A stretch of 64,000 nucleotides of DNA from Balneatrix alpica DSM 16621. Lineage in GTDB: Bacteria; Pseudomonadota; Gammaproteobacteria; Pseudomonadales; Balneatricaceae. The notes under the pieces are model-generated. The model ran no database searches, was not told the origin of the DNA, and saw only the letters and a list, made by a program, of their open reading frames with translations. The DNA lies in contig NZ_JHUZ01000011.1 of the NCBI RefSeq assembly GCF_000619885.1, positions 310,001 to 374,000 of the forward strand. The letters run 5' to 3'. A program made the position numbers and the translations under genes. Shown one piece after another: positions 16,002 to 25,297 of the stretch (the first letter of the stretch is position 1; the number at the start of each line of letters is the position of its first letter).

Positions 16002-17501
16002 GTGTCTGTCATTCGCGTTAACAGCACCGCCTCATCCTCCGCCCACGCCATGCGTCATACCAGTTTGGGCATTCTGCTCCTGGCCCTGCTCTGTTTACCC
16101 TGGGCAGACTTTAGCATCAGCACCCGTGACCCTTGGCTAGAGCTCGGCGCCCTGGCCCAAGGCCTGCTTAACCCTATCTGGCCCGATAGCCTGAGCCTGG
16201 CCCACGCCCTGGCCAATACCCTTGCCTTTGCCCTGCAAGGGGTAGCGCTGGGTGCCCTCGGCGGCTTAGTCCTGGCGCTAGGCTATCAGCGCCCCTGGGT
16301 ACGTCGCCTGGCGGCCTTTATCCGCGCCATCCATGAGCTGTTTTGGGCCCTGCTGTTTATCCAGGTCTGGGGGCTCTCCCCCCTGGCAGGGGTGCTGGCC
16401 ATTGCCATTCCCTATGCCGGCACCTTTGCCAAAATCTATGGCGAACTCTTTGAGGAGGTCGACCCGGCTCCGGCCCAGGCCTTACCCAGCGGCAGTGGAC
16501 GCCTCTCCGTCCTGCTGTATACCCTGCTGCCCCAGGCGCTCAAACCGATGCTGATCTACACCAGCTACCGACTGGAGTGCGGTATTCGCTCCTCTGCGGT
16601 GCTGGGTTTTATTGGTTTGCCGACCCTGGGTTTTTATCTGGAATCCCTGCTACGTCAGGGCCACTACGGTGAGGCCGCCACCTACCTCTATGTGCTGATT
16701 GTCCTGATTGCCACCATGCGCTGGTGGCTACAGGCGAAGTTAGTCCCCGCTTACTTACTTGCGGCGGTGATTTGGCTCCCCCCTGTCGCCCCCTTGGATT
16801 GGCCTCTGTTGCTGCGTTTTGTCAGTGAAGATATCGTCCCCAGCCCCCTGCGCCAGGGGGACTGGAGCGGCCTGTGGCCCTGGCTGAATGAGCTCACCCA
16901 CAGCGATATTCTGCCCGGCCTCGGCAACACCCTGGTATTGGCCCTGCTCGCCTTGGTGGTGACAGCGTTGTTCACCCTGGCACTGTTTCCCGCTATTTCC
17001 CCGCTGTTTGGCAACCGTGGCAGTCGTGCAGGCGGCCATCTGCTGCTCGTCACCCTGCGCTCCTTGCCGGAATACCTGCTGGCCTTTGTCGGCATGTTGC
17101 TGTGGGGGCCGAGTATGCTGCCTGCCATGTTGGCGCTGGCCCTGCATAATGGTGCCATCATCGCGCACCTGCTTGGGCGCTACAGCAGCACCCTGCTGCT
17201 ACGTGAGGATGCCAGCACCGGCCTCAACCGCTATGCCTTTGAAGTGCTGCCACGCATCTACCGGCCCTTTTTGGCCTTTACCCTCTACCGTTTCGAGATT
17301 TTGATGCGGGAGACCGCCATGCTCGGCATTCTCGGCATTCCTACCCTGGGCTTTTTTATTGACTCCGCCTTCAGCGAGTTCCGTTTTGATCGCGCCCTGG
17401 CACTTTTACTGGTCAGCGCCGGTCTTAACATGACGGTCGATGCCCTGGCCCGCCATTTACGCCAGCGCCTGCATCTCTCCAGTCAACCGGAAAGCCTCTA
17501 A
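16002..17501 (+). CDS. PhnE-like ABC permease, two permease domains fused
   Basis: A 499-residue membrane protein of about twice the length of PhnE. Each half has five or six membrane segments and one EAA-like loop: first half AGTFAKIYGELFEEVDPAPAQ with GFIGLPTLGFYLES, second half HNGAIIAHLLGRY with GILGIPTLGFFIDS. This shows an internal duplication and fusion, so one polypeptide can replace the usual homodimer. The frame opens with GTG at 16002; an ATG at 16050 just before the first membrane segment is an alternative start. Confidence 0.85.
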   Translation: MSVIRVNSTASSSAHAMRHTSLGILLLALLCLPWADFSISTRDPWLELGALAQGLLNPIWPDSLSLAHALANTLAFALQGVALGALGGLVLALGYQRPWVRRLAAFIRAIHELFWALLFIQVWGLSPLAGVLAIAIPYAGTFAKIYGELFEEVDPAPAQALPSGSGRLSVLLYTLLPQALKPMLIYTSYRLECGIRSSAVLGFIGLPTLGFYLESLLRQGHYGEAATYLYVLIVLIATMRWWLQAKLVPAYLLAAVIWLPPVAPLDWPLLLRFVSEDIVPSPLRQGDWSGLWPWLNELTHSDILPGLGNTLVLALLALVVTALFTLALFPAISPLFGNRGSRAGGHLLLVTLRSLPEYLLAFVGMLLWGPSMLPAMLALALHNGAIIAHLLGRYSSTLLLREDASTGLNRYAFEVLPRIYRPFLAFTLYRFEILMRETAMLGILGIPTLGFFIDSAFSEFRFDRALALLLVSAGLNMTVDALARHLRQRLHLSSQPESL

Positions 17502-17533
17502 CCCGCCGCCGCGATCAGCGCCAAGGAGTCCTT

Positions 17534-19750
17534 ATGCAAACCCGTGCCAATCACCCTTTCCAGCCTCCCCAGCAGGATCTGGTACTGATTGGCGGTGGCC
17601 ATAGCCATGCCCTGGTATTGCTGGACTGGGCCATGCGGCCAGTACCGGGGGTACGCCTGACTCTGATCTCCGAACAAAGTTACAGCCCTTACTCCGGCAT
17701 GCTGCCGGGGCTGGTCGCCGGACACTATCAGGTTGATGACATTCACTACGATCTGCGCAACCTCTGCCGCCATGCCGGGGCACGCTTTATTCAGGCCCGG
17801 GTTAACGGGCTTGACCCCGAGCAACAACAGATCAAGCTGGAAGGCCGCCCAGCACTGGAGTATGACCTGCTCTCCATCAATGCCGGTGCGGTACCCGACT
17901 GGCAGGTAGCCGGCGCCCGCCAATACAGCATTCCGGTTAAGCCCATCTCCGGCTTTTGGCAACGCTGGCAGGCAGCCCGCGCCACTCTGCTGGAGGCTGA
18001 TCAGCCCCAACATATTGTGCTGGTGGGCGGCGGTGCCGGCAGTGTCGAACTGGCGCTGTGTATGCGCACCGCGCTACAGCAAGCCAGGGTGCAACATCCT
18101 ATCAGCCTGATTAGCCGTGGCCCCGAACCCGTAGCGGACTACCCCAAGCGGATGAAGGCCGCCCTGGCGACACGTTTGCAACAGCAGCAGATTAGCGTCA
18201 TCAGCCAATTTAACGTGGCAGACGTCTCCGCCAAGCAACTGCATAGCCAACAAGGTCACAACCTAGACTATGACTACCTGTTCTGGTGTACCCAGGCCCG
18301 TGCTGCCCCCTGGCCAGGCGAATCCGGCCTGGCGGTCAATGAGCAAGGTTTTATCCGCGTTCATCCCACTCTCAGCAGCCTCAGCTACCCCAATATCTTT
18401 GCCGCTGGTGACATTGCCTGGATCGACCAGCATCCCCTACCCCGCGCCGGAGTCTACGCCGTGCGCCAAGGCAAAATACTGGCGGCCAATCTCAAGGCCA
18501 AACTGGCTGGCCAACCCCTACTCCCCTATCGCCCTCAACGCCACTTTTTAAGCCTGCTGGCCTGTGGCAACCAGGATGCGGTGGGGGCCAAAGGCCGCCT
18601 GAGCCTGGCGGGCCCCTGGGTATGGCGTTTGAAAGACCATATCGATCGCCGCTTTATGCGTATGCTGCAGCAACTGCCAGTGCTGCCACCACCACGCAGC
18701 CAGGACGATATCAGCCTGGAACCGCCAGCCATGCGTTGCGGTGGCTGTGCCGGCAAGGTGGGAGCCAGCGTGTTGCAACAGGCACTGAACCGCATACAAC
18801 AACCAGAACACTGTCAGCTTAACGCCCTCCCTGGGCGGGACGATGCCGCCGTCATTAGCTGGCCCGCTAGTCCAACCAAGCTGGTGCAAAGCCTGGATGT
18901 ACTCAAACCCCTGGTGGATGACCCCTACCTGTTTGCCCGCCTGACCACCTTGCATGCGCTATCCGACCTCTACGCCATGCATGCCAAACCTCATAGCGCG
19001 CAACTGCTGGTGCAATTACAACATGCCAGTGAAACCCTGCAGGTGAGAGACATGCAGCAACTGCTAGCGGGGGTGGAAGAAGAACTGCAACGGGCTGGGG
19101 CGGAACTCCTGGGGGGCCATACCCTGGAGGGAGAGCAGATGCAACTGGGCCTGTGCGTGAATGGCCAGGCTCAAGCCCAACAACTGATTAGCAAACAGGG
19201 CTTGCAGGCCGGTGATCTGCTGGTGCTGAGCAAACCCCTTGGCAGTGGCGCCCTCTTTGCTGCGGCCATGCGCGGTGCCGCACGGGGCGACTGGATCAGT
19301 CAGGCACTGGACACCCTGCTGCAATCCAATGCCCAGGCCGCCGAGCTCTTTGCCCAATATCAAGCCCATGCCCTGACCGACATCACCGGCTTTGGCCTGC
19401 TGGGTCACCTGCAGGAAATGCTCGGCCACCAAGGGGCAGAGCTCTGGTTGGCGCAACTGCCGAGCCTCCCTGGCGCGCTGGAAGTGCTGCAACAGGGCTA
19501 CCACAGCACCCTCAGCCCCGCCAACCGCCGTCTGCGCCACCTGCTGCAACCCGCCCCTGAGCTGGATACCAGCCAACCCCGTTACGCCCTACTGTTTGAT
19601 CCACAAACCTGCGGTGGCCTGCTGGCCGCCATCGCTCCGCAACACTGGCCCGACTTACAACAGGCCAGTAGCCAGGCTGGACAGCCACTGTGGCTGATCG
19701 GCAAAGTCACCGAGCAACATGGCATCCACATAACGGATCAGGCAGGATAA
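17534..19750 (+). CDS. selD: Selenophosphate synthetase SelD fused to an FAD/NAD(P) oxidoreductase
   Basis: A 738-residue two-part protein. Residues 1-385 form a pyridine-nucleotide-disulfide-type flavoprotein (DLVLIGGGHSHALVLLDW for FAD, HIVLVGGGAGSVELAL for NAD(P), IFAAGDIAWID). From residue 395 on it is SelD: MRCGGCAGK (Cys402, Cys405, Lys408) corresponds to the catalytic Cys/Lys loop, GRDDAAVI and SLDVLKPLVDDPYLFARLT to the metal/ATP site, and LTDITGFGLLGHL and FDPQTCGGLL to the C-terminal lobe. SelD makes selenophosphate from selenide and ATP. The flavoprotein may reduce a selenium precursor, a role proposed for such fusions but not shown here. Last gene of the mnmH operon. Confidence 0.93.
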   Translation: MQTRANHPFQPPQQDLVLIGGGHSHALVLLDWAMRPVPGVRLTLISEQSYSPYSGMLPGLVAGHYQVDDIHYDLRNLCRHAGARFIQARVNGLDPEQQQIKLEGRPALEYDLLSINAGAVPDWQVAGARQYSIPVKPISGFWQRWQAARATLLEADQPQHIVLVGGGAGSVELALCMRTALQQARVQHPISLISRGPEPVADYPKRMKAALATRLQQQQISVISQFNVADVSAKQLHSQQGHNLDYDYLFWCTQARAAPWPGESGLAVNEQGFIRVHPTLSSLSYPNIFAAGDIAWIDQHPLPRAGVYAVRQGKILAANLKAKLAGQPLLPYRPQRHFLSLLACGNQDAVGAKGRLSLAGPWVWRLKDHIDRRFMRMLQQLPVLPPPRSQDDISLEPPAMRCGGCAGKVGASVLQQALNRIQQPEHCQLNALPGRDDAAVISWPASPTKLVQSLDVLKPLVDDPYLFARLTTLHALSDLYAMHAKPHSAQLLVQLQHASETLQVRDMQQLLAGVEEELQRAGAELLGGHTLEGEQMQLGLCVNGQAQAQQLISKQGLQAGDLLVLSKPLGSGALFAAAMRGAARGDWISQALDTLLQSNAQAAELFAQYQAHALTDITGFGLLGHLQEMLGHQGAELWLAQLPSLPGALEVLQQGYHSTLSPANRRLRHLLQPAPELDTSQPRYALLFDPQTCGGLLAAIAPQHWPDLQQASSQAGQPLWLIGKVTEQHGIHITDQAG

Positions 19751-19804
19751 GCAAAACGACAAGACCAAAGCTGTCATCCAGCCTCTCACCCCAAGGAACA
19801 GCCA

Positions 19805-19933
19805 ATGACCACCCTACTGATCTGGATAAGCTTGTTGTTTCTACTGCTAATAGGGATTGGTCTGATATATGGATTAGGCTCGTTCATTCTGAACATCATG
19901 CGTTGCCTGACTATTTCATCTGATGAGAAATAG
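19805..19933 (+). CDS. Possible 42-residue single-pass membrane protein
   Basis: A short frame starting MTTLLIWISLLFLLLIGIG, almost entirely hydrophobic for 30 residues and ending in a polar ISSDEK tail. AAGGAA lies 6 bases before the ATG. It starts 54 nt after selD on the same strand, so it may share that transcript. No family is recognised; the case rests on the ribosome-binding site and the clear membrane segment. Confidence 0.35.
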   Translation: MTTLLIWISLLFLLLIGIGLIYGLGSFILNIMRCLTISSDEK

Positions 19934-20025
19934 CTCTGCTTCGTAGCGATATCCACTGAGCGAAGTGACATAAAGGTGGGAAAGATAGCCTTTATATAGT
20001 CGTTATCCTTCCCAGCATCTATCCC

Positions 20026-20778
20026 TCAGCCTCGCAGGTGATACAGCAATATACCCGCCGCAATGGCGACATTCAGGGATTCGCTTTTGCCATAAAGGGG
20101 GATGTACAGATTGGCATCGGTTTGTGCCAGCAGCTCCGGGTTGATACCAGCGCCTTCGTTGCCCATTACCAGCGCAAAACGTGGCTGGCTACTGAACTCG
20201 GTATAGGGTTTGGCCTGCTGCAGGGCACTGCCGTAACAGGGAATCCCAGCGGCCCGTAAAGCGGGTAACCAATCTTGCCAGCAGCCCTGCCAGAGCGGCA
20301 GATGAAAGTGGCTGCCCTGGGCCGCACGCAGAACTTTGGGGTTATAGGGATCGACACAGCCTTTACTGAGCAGCACGCCATCCAATCCGGCGGCATCGGC
20401 GGTGCGGATCAGGGTGCCAAGGTTGCCTGGGTCCTGGACACCATCAAGCAGAAGTAAGCGCTGTAACGCTGTCCATTCAAGCGCCGCTTGAGCCTGCCGG
20501 CAAAGTGCCAGCACTCCTTGCGGGGTTTCGGTATCACAGAGCTGCTGAAACAGCGAGGGGGGCAAATAGACTGGCTCACATGACTGCCAGGGTGCTTGCT
20601 GGGGCACAGCGGCGCCCTCCTGCACAATCAGTTTTTCCACCCATCCTGCCTGCAATGCCTCTTCACAGAGGTGCCAGCCTTCCACCAAAAACTGACCACT
20701 CTGCTCCCGTTCTTTACGGTTAAGCAGCTTCTTCCAATGTTTGAAGTGAGTATTGTGTGCGGACTGGATCAGGTTCAA
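20026..20778 (-). CDS. TrmH/SpoU-family RNA 2'-O-methyltransferase
   Basis: A 250-residue protein with an N-terminal substrate-binding domain (EQSGQFLVEGWHLCEEAL) and a C-terminal SPOUT knot: LLLLDGVQDPGNLGTLIRTADAAG (motif 1), FALVMGNEGAGI (motif 2) and LYIPLYGKSESLNVAIAAGILLYHL (motif 3). It resembles RlmB/TsnR-type 23S rRNA methyltransferases; the exact site is unknown. The start codon is TTG at 20778: a perfect AGGAGG lies 6 bases upstream and no ATG or GTG fits better. Confidence 0.85.
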   Translation of the reverse strand: MNLIQSAHNTHFKHWKKLLNRKEREQSGQFLVEGWHLCEEALQAGWVEKLIVQEGAAVPQQAPWQSCEPVYLPPSLFQQLCDTETPQGVLALCRQAQAALEWTALQRLLLLDGVQDPGNLGTLIRTADAAGLDGVLLSKGCVDPYNPKVLRAAQGSHFHLPLWQGCWQDWLPALRAAGIPCYGSALQQAKPYTEFSSQPRFALVMGNEGAGINPELLAQTDANLYIPLYGKSESLNVAIAAGILLYHLRG

Positions 20779-20857
20779 AACGGGCCTCCTGTAACTGGGC
20801 GGCAGTATAAGCCATTTCAGTTTGCACTACCTATGACAGAGGCTTGTTGAACCGTAC

Positions 20858-20881
20858 AAAAAAGCCCCTCAGCGGAGGGGC
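20858..20881 (-). terminator. Intrinsic terminator of the DUF6482 gene
   Basis: On the minus strand, GCCCCTC-CGCT-GAGGGGC is followed by six T. Stem arms are 20864-20870 and 20875-20881. Confidence 0.85.
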
Positions 20882-20942
20882 AACAGGGACACCCTGGGGA
20901 TGGGCGTGCAGCCCCAGTGTTAGTGCTTAAGCCAACTTTGAC

Positions 20943-21254
20943 TCAAGACAGATCCTGATCAGGATTGGCGATCGGTATGGGGTCAGCGGGATCACTGGCG
21001 CTGGTCAGACCGATCATTTCATCATAAGCACTGTGCAGGAGCAGTTGGCTGGCACCAATACCGAGCCCACGCAAAGGCTTCTTGGCCGCCAATTGAGAGT
21101 GGTATAACAACGGCCTTCCCGCATCGTCCACGAGCCGATGCCAACTGGCCCCATGCCAGAGTGCTACGCTGTATTGGCTACAGCCATGACTTTCAAGTTG
21201 TAGCCGACTGAAGGGAGCCAGGCTCGGGAGTTGCCGCAAAGTCAAACTAGCCAT
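20943..21254 (-). CDS. DUF6482-family protein
   Basis: A 103-residue protein resembling DUF6482, a small family found mainly in Pseudomonas and relatives. Visible features are QLESHGCSQYSVALWHGASWHRLVDDAGRPLLYHS, a beta-rich core, then LRGLGIGASQLLLHSAYDEMIG. No catalytic motif is seen. The start at 21254 has AGGAG at good spacing; the longer frame from 21350 would run through the clpB terminator. It is separated from clpB by that terminator and has its own downstream terminator, so it is a single-gene unit. Function unknown. Confidence 0.7.
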   Translation of the reverse strand: MASLTLRQLPSLAPFSRLQLESHGCSQYSVALWHGASWHRLVDDAGRPLLYHSQLAAKKPLRGLGIGASQLLLHSAYDEMIGLTSASDPADPIPIANPDQDLS

Positions 21255-21314
21255 GATTGGGCTCCTGTAAATTGGTTTAACAGGTGATACGCGCACGCCT
21301 GGCTGACAGATCAC

Positions 21315-21350
21315 AAAAAAATGCCCCGCACACATGAAGAGGCGGGGCAT
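21315..21350 (-). terminator. Intrinsic terminator of clpB
   Basis: On the minus strand ATGCCCCGC pairs with GCGGGGCAT around a 12-base loop, followed by six T. It lies 27 bases past the clpB stop. Confidence 0.85.
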
Positions 21351-21377
21351 GTTAGACCTTTACAGGTAAGGCTGGGG

Positions 21378-23954
21378 TCAGCTGCTAAAATGCAGCTTGC
21401 CGTCGACCAAGTCGACTTTGATCAGGCTGGCAGGGGCAAAGTGCCCGGCGAGGATTTCCTGCGCCAAAGGATTTTCCAGATGACGCTGGATGGAGCGTTT
21501 CAGCGGCCGCGCCCCGTATACCGGATCAAAGCCCACGGCCACCAGATGTTCAATCGCCGCATCACTTAACTCAAGCCCCAGCTCCCGCTCTTGCAGGCGC
21601 TGACGCAGCCGGGCCAGTTGAATGTCGGCAATGCCCCGCAACTGGGCCTGGCCCAGGCTATGGAACACCACCACCTCATCAATGCGGTTAATCAACTCTG
21701 GGCGGAAGTGTTCGCCCACCACGGTCATCACCTTCTCTTTCATCTCCTCATAGAGGCTGTCAGAGGAGGAGTAAGCCTGGATCACATCCGAACCCAGGTT
21801 GGAGGTCATCACGATGACGGTATTACGGAAATCCACCGTGCGCCCCTGACCATCGGTCAGGCGGCCATCTTCCAGCACCTGCAGCAGGATGTTAAAGACA
21901 TCGGGATGGGCTTTTTCCACCTCGTCCAGCAATACTACCGAGTAGGGCTTACGCCGCACTGCCTCAGTCAGGTAGCCGCCTTCTTCGTAGCCAACATAGC
22001 CAGGAGGGGCACCAATCAAGCGGGCCACCGAGTGTTTTTCCATAAACTCGGACATATCAATCCGCACCAGCGCCTCTTCGGTATCAAACAGGAAGCGCGC
22101 CAGTGCCTTACAAAGCTCAGTCTTACCCACCCCGGTTGGCCCCAGGAACAGGAAGGAACCATTGGGGCGATTGGGGTCCGCCAGCCCGGCGCGGGAGCGA
22201 CGCACTGCGTTGGCTACGGCCTGTACCGCCTCTTGCTGACCGATGACGTTTTCATGCAGGGCGGCTTCCATCCGCAGTAGCTTATCGCGCTCACCTTCAA
22301 GCATTTTTGCGACCGGAATCCCCGTCCATTTGGATACCACCTCGGCCACTTCTTCTTCGCTGACCTTGTTACGCAGCAGCTGCATATCGAGCATTTCTGC
22401 CTGGGAGGCCATATCCAGTTGCTTTTCCAGATTGGGAATCACGCCGTACTGCAGCTCCGACATGCGGGTTAAATCCCCCACTCGACGGGCTTTTTCCATA
22501 TCCAGGCGAGCCTGATCTAGTTCCTCTTTGATTTTCTGGCTACCCTGCAGGGCGGCTTTTTCGGTCTTCCAGACTTCCTCCAGGTCAGCAAACTCGCGCT
22601 CGACCTTGTCGATCACCTGCTGCAAATCCTCCAGCCGTTGCTTAGAAGCTTTGTCGCTTTCCTTCTTCAGCGCTTCACGCTCCATCTTGAGCTGAATCAG
22701 TTTGCGTTCCAGCCGATCCATCTCTTCCGGCTTGGAGTCCATCTCCATCCGAATACGGCTGGCAGCCTCATCGATCAGGTCGATGGCCTTATCGGGCAGC
22801 TGACGGTCGGTGATATAGCGCTGCGACAGTTTGGCCGCCGCAATAATGGCGGAATCGGTGATTTGCACATTGTGGTGCAGCTCATAGCGCTCTTTCAGTC
22901 CACGGAGAATGGCAATAGTGTCCTCTACGCTGGGCTCATCCACCAACACTTTCTGGAAGCGCCGCTCCAGCGCCGCATCCTTTTCAATGTACTGACGGTA
23001 TTCATCCAGGGTGGTGGCACCAACACAGTGCAACTCACCACGGGCCAGGGCCGGTTTGAGCATGTTACCGGCGTCCATCGCTCCTTCGCTCTTACCGGCC
23101 CCCACCATGGTGTGCAGCTCATCGATAAAGAGAATGACCCGGCCTTCTTCCTTGGCCAGCTCATTGAGGACGGACTTGAGCCGCTCTTCAAACTCACCGC
23201 GGAATTTGGCTCCGGCAATCAAGGCGCCCATATCCAGCGACAGCACCTTTTTGTCTTTTAGCCCTTCAGGCACCTCACCATTGATGATGCGCTGGGCCAG
23301 CCCCTCCACAATGGCGGTTTTACCTACCCCCGGCTCACCAATCAGCACCGGATTGTTCTTGGTGCGGCGCTGCAAAACCTGAATGGTACGGCGGATTTCA
23401 TCATCGCGGCCGATCACCGGGTCGAGTTTGCCGGCGCTGGCGCGAGCGGTGAGGTCAATAGTGTACTTCTGCAGAGCCTGGCGGTTTTCTTCGGCATTGG
23501 GGTCAGAGACATTTTCACCACCGCGCACCCGCTTTACCGCGGTTTCCAACTGGCTTTTGCCAATGCCCTGCTTACGTAGAATCTCCCCCAGGGGGCTTTT
23601 ATCATCCATCGCCACCAGCACCATCAACTCACTGGAGATGTATTGATCTCCCTGCTGATGGGCAATTTTATCGACCAGGGTGAGGTAACGGGCAAAGCGC
23701 TCTGAGGGTTTCACGTCACCATCAAAGTTACTGACTTTGGGCAACTCCTCTAACGCCTGATTCAGCTCGCGCTGCAAACGATTTAGGTCAAAACCAGCTT
23801 GGGCCAACAGGGGGCGGGCACTGCCACCACGCTGTTCCAACAGGCAGATAAATAGGTGCAGAGGCTCCACCAGATTGTGATCATGGCGAGCGGCAAGGGA
23901 CCAGGACTCCTGCAGAGCTTCCTGGGCTTTACTGGTAAAACGGTCAGTACGCAT
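21378..23954 (-). CDS. clpB: ATP-dependent disaggregase ClpB
   Basis: An 858-residue Hsp100 chaperone of normal length. The N-terminal Clp_N repeats ([17 protein letters not shown]) are followed by the first AAA+ module ([30 protein letters not shown]), a coiled-coil M domain at about residues 410-525 rich in Glu/Lys/Arg heptads, the second AAA+ module ([26 protein letters not shown]) and the D2-small domain. With DnaK it dissolves aggregated proteins in the cytoplasm. A sigma32-type promoter lies upstream and an intrinsic terminator downstream. It lies next to pgeF, as in many gammaproteobacteria. Confidence 0.97.
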   Translation of the reverse strand: MRTDRFTSKAQEALQESWSLAARHDHNLVEPLHLFICLLEQRGGSARPLLAQAGFDLNRLQRELNQALEELPKVSNFDGDVKPSERFARYLTLVDKIAHQQGDQYISSELMVLVAMDDKSPLGEILRKQGIGKSQLETAVKRVRGGENVSDPNAEENRQALQKYTIDLTARASAGKLDPVIGRDDEIRRTIQVLQRRTKNNPVLIGEPGVGKTAIVEGLAQRIINGEVPEGLKDKKVLSLDMGALIAGAKFRGEFEERLKSVLNELAKEEGRVILFIDELHTMVGAGKSEGAMDAGNMLKPALARGELHCVGATTLDEYRQYIEKDAALERRFQKVLVDEPSVEDTIAILRGLKERYELHHNVQITDSAIIAAAKLSQRYITDRQLPDKAIDLIDEAASRIRMEMDSKPEEMDRLERKLIQLKMEREALKKESDKASKQRLEDLQQVIDKVEREFADLEEVWKTEKAALQGSQKIKEELDQARLDMEKARRVGDLTRMSELQYGVIPNLEKQLDMASQAEMLDMQLLRNKVSEEEVAEVVSKWTGIPVAKMLEGERDKLLRMEAALHENVIGQQEAVQAVANAVRRSRAGLADPNRPNGSFLFLGPTGVGKTELCKALARFLFDTEEALVRIDMSEFMEKHSVARLIGAPPGYVGYEEGGYLTEAVRRKPYSVVLLDEVEKAHPDVFNILLQVLEDGRLTDGQGRTVDFRNTVIVMTSNLGSDVIQAYSSSDSLYEEMKEKVMTVVGEHFRPELINRIDEVVVFHSLGQAQLRGIADIQLARLRQRLQERELGLELSDAAIEHLVAVGFDPVYGARPLKRSIQRHLENPLAQEILAGHFAPASLIKVDLVDGKLHFSS

Positions 23955-24044
23955 AGCGCCTCCAAAGTGGTGGGCCGCTAGTTAAGCGGCGGCCTGGCAG
24001 GCTAGGCAGCTAGCCATTCCAGGCCTAATCGTGTTTGCCTACAC

Positions 24045-24072
24045 AATTGGGGCGCGCCTGAGTAACTTCAAG
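24045..24072 (-). promoter_or_regulatory. Heat-shock (sigma32-type) promoter of clpB
   Basis: On the minus strand CTTGAAG (24072-24066) is followed by a spacer of about 13 bases and CCCCAATT (24052-24045), close to the sigma32 consensus CTTGAAA / CCCCATNT. The predicted start is about 84 bases before the clpB ATG. The leader contains a hairpin GGCCGCC...GCGGCC just before the GGAGG ribosome-binding site. Confidence 0.8.
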
Positions 24073-24109
24073 GCAAGGCAATGACAGGAAGAGATGGACT
24101 TTATTGACA

Positions 24110-24844
24110 TCAATCAAGGGTCAACCAAATCAAGGTCGCCATTCGCCCGGTCGTTTTGTCACGACGATAGGAAAAAAAGCGCTGCTCTTCGCTAAAGGTA
24201 CAGTAGTTGCCACCGTAGATATGTTGCACACCCTGTAATGCCAGACGCTGGCGGGCGAGCAAATAAAGGTCGGCCCAGTATTTACCCGGCTGCAGCCCTG
24301 GCTGAAACGCGACCTCAGCCTCACCGGAGCACTGGACAAAATTGTCTTTTACCTCCTGCCCAACCTCAAATGCCTGAGGCCCGATTGCCGGGCCTAACCA
24401 GACTAGCACCTGCTCAGCCGGCACCTGCATGGCTGCCAGGGTTTGCTCCAGCACCCCATTAGCCAAACCTCGCCAACCGGCATGGGCGGCTGCTACCACA
24501 CTACCGGCCTGATCACAGAACAGCACCGGCAAGCAGTCTGCCGTCATAATCACACAGGGTTGTCCCGGCTGCCGACTAAAGCTGGCATCGGCCTGTGGCT
24601 GAGGCTCCGCCCCTGCCATCACCACCTGGTTACCATGCACTTGCTGCAACCATGCTGGCGCGCGGGGGGTACTGATCACTTTGCGCAACTCTGCCCGATT
24701 GGCAGCCACCGCCTGGGGGTCATCGCCCACATGGTCACCGAGGTTAAAGCTGTCAAAGGGGGCATGGCTGACCCCGCCACGGCGGGTGGTGGAAAGGGCT
24801 TTCACCCGCGCGGAGGCGGGCCAATCTGGATAGATAAAAGACAC
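24110..24844 (-). CDS. pgeF: Purine nucleoside phosphorylase, laccase-domain family (PgeF/YfiH)
   Basis: A 244-residue protein. ALSTTRRGGVSHAPFDSFNLGDHVGD is the family N-terminus; TADCLPVLFCD and AAAHAGWRGLANGVLEQTL hold the Cys and His zinc ligands. Relatives phosphorolyse purine nucleosides and in E. coli correct mis-incorporation in peptidoglycan precursors. The start is GTG at 24844 with AGGAG 8 bases upstream. It lies between clpB and rluD as usual, but here two extra genes separate it from rluD. Confidence 0.92.
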   Translation of the reverse strand: MSFIYPDWPASARVKALSTTRRGGVSHAPFDSFNLGDHVGDDPQAVAANRAELRKVISTPRAPAWLQQVHGNQVVMAGAEPQPQADASFSRQPGQPCVIMTADCLPVLFCDQAGSVVAAAHAGWRGLANGVLEQTLAAMQVPAEQVLVWLGPAIGPQAFEVGQEVKDNFVQCSGEAEVAFQPGLQPGKYWADLYLLARQRLALQGVQHIYGGNYCTFSEEQRFFSYRRDKTTGRMATLIWLTLD

Positions 24845-24961
24845 GCTGGGCTCCTAGCTGTCATGGCTGCCCCATTTAATGCCAAGCGTCTGATTAGCTC
24901 AAGGATTAGCTCAAGTTAGTCCTCTTGCTGCTGATGCTAACCGCCCACAGGTGACAGGAAG

Positions 24962-25297
24962 CTAACGGGGTTGCCATTGCCAGCGCCCATCCTTTGTCCG
25001 GCAAGCAACGCCTTCCTGCACTGCCTGAACCGGTGTTAGTACATGCTGTTGCACGGCTCGGCAGTAGCGCCCATCCTCTAATTGCCAGGTGGCGAGGATA
25101 GCTATTTGGCCTTGATATTCCCCACTCTGCCAGTCCAGTACTTGTCCGGAAAGTAACTCACTCAAAGCCTGATACGTTGCTTGACGCTGCACCTGCTGAG
25201 CCGAGTCCGACATCCGCTGAGGGGCAGGCCAAGCGGTGCAACCCGTGACTCCCAGCACCAAAGCGAACAGCATGCCTTTAACGTAACAGTCCGGCAT
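24962..25297 (-). CDS. Lipoprotein with surface-antigen-like C-terminal domain
   Basis: A 111-residue protein. The start at 25297 is fixed by AGGAGG 6 bases upstream. MLFALVLGVTGC gives a signal peptide with lipobox, so the mature protein should begin at the Cys. The C-terminal half (VLDWQSGEYQGQIAILATWQ, YCRAVQQHVL, GVACRTKDGRWQW) resembles the RT0821/Lpp0805-type surface-antigen domain with its paired Cys and final W. The start lies inside the upstream Asp/Ser-rich gene (20-nt overlap), which suggests translational coupling and a shared role. Precise function unknown. Confidence 0.7.
   Translation of the reverse strand: MPDCYVKGMLFALVLGVTGCTAWPAPQRMSDSAQQVQRQATYQALSELLSGQVLDWQSGEYQGQIAILATWQLEDGRYCRAVQQHVLTPVQAVQEGVACRTKDGRWQWQPR

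Noticed and set aside
21591-23646. Long frames opposite clpB
   Set aside because: They mirror the codon pattern of clpB and have no domain, ribosome-binding site or independent composition.
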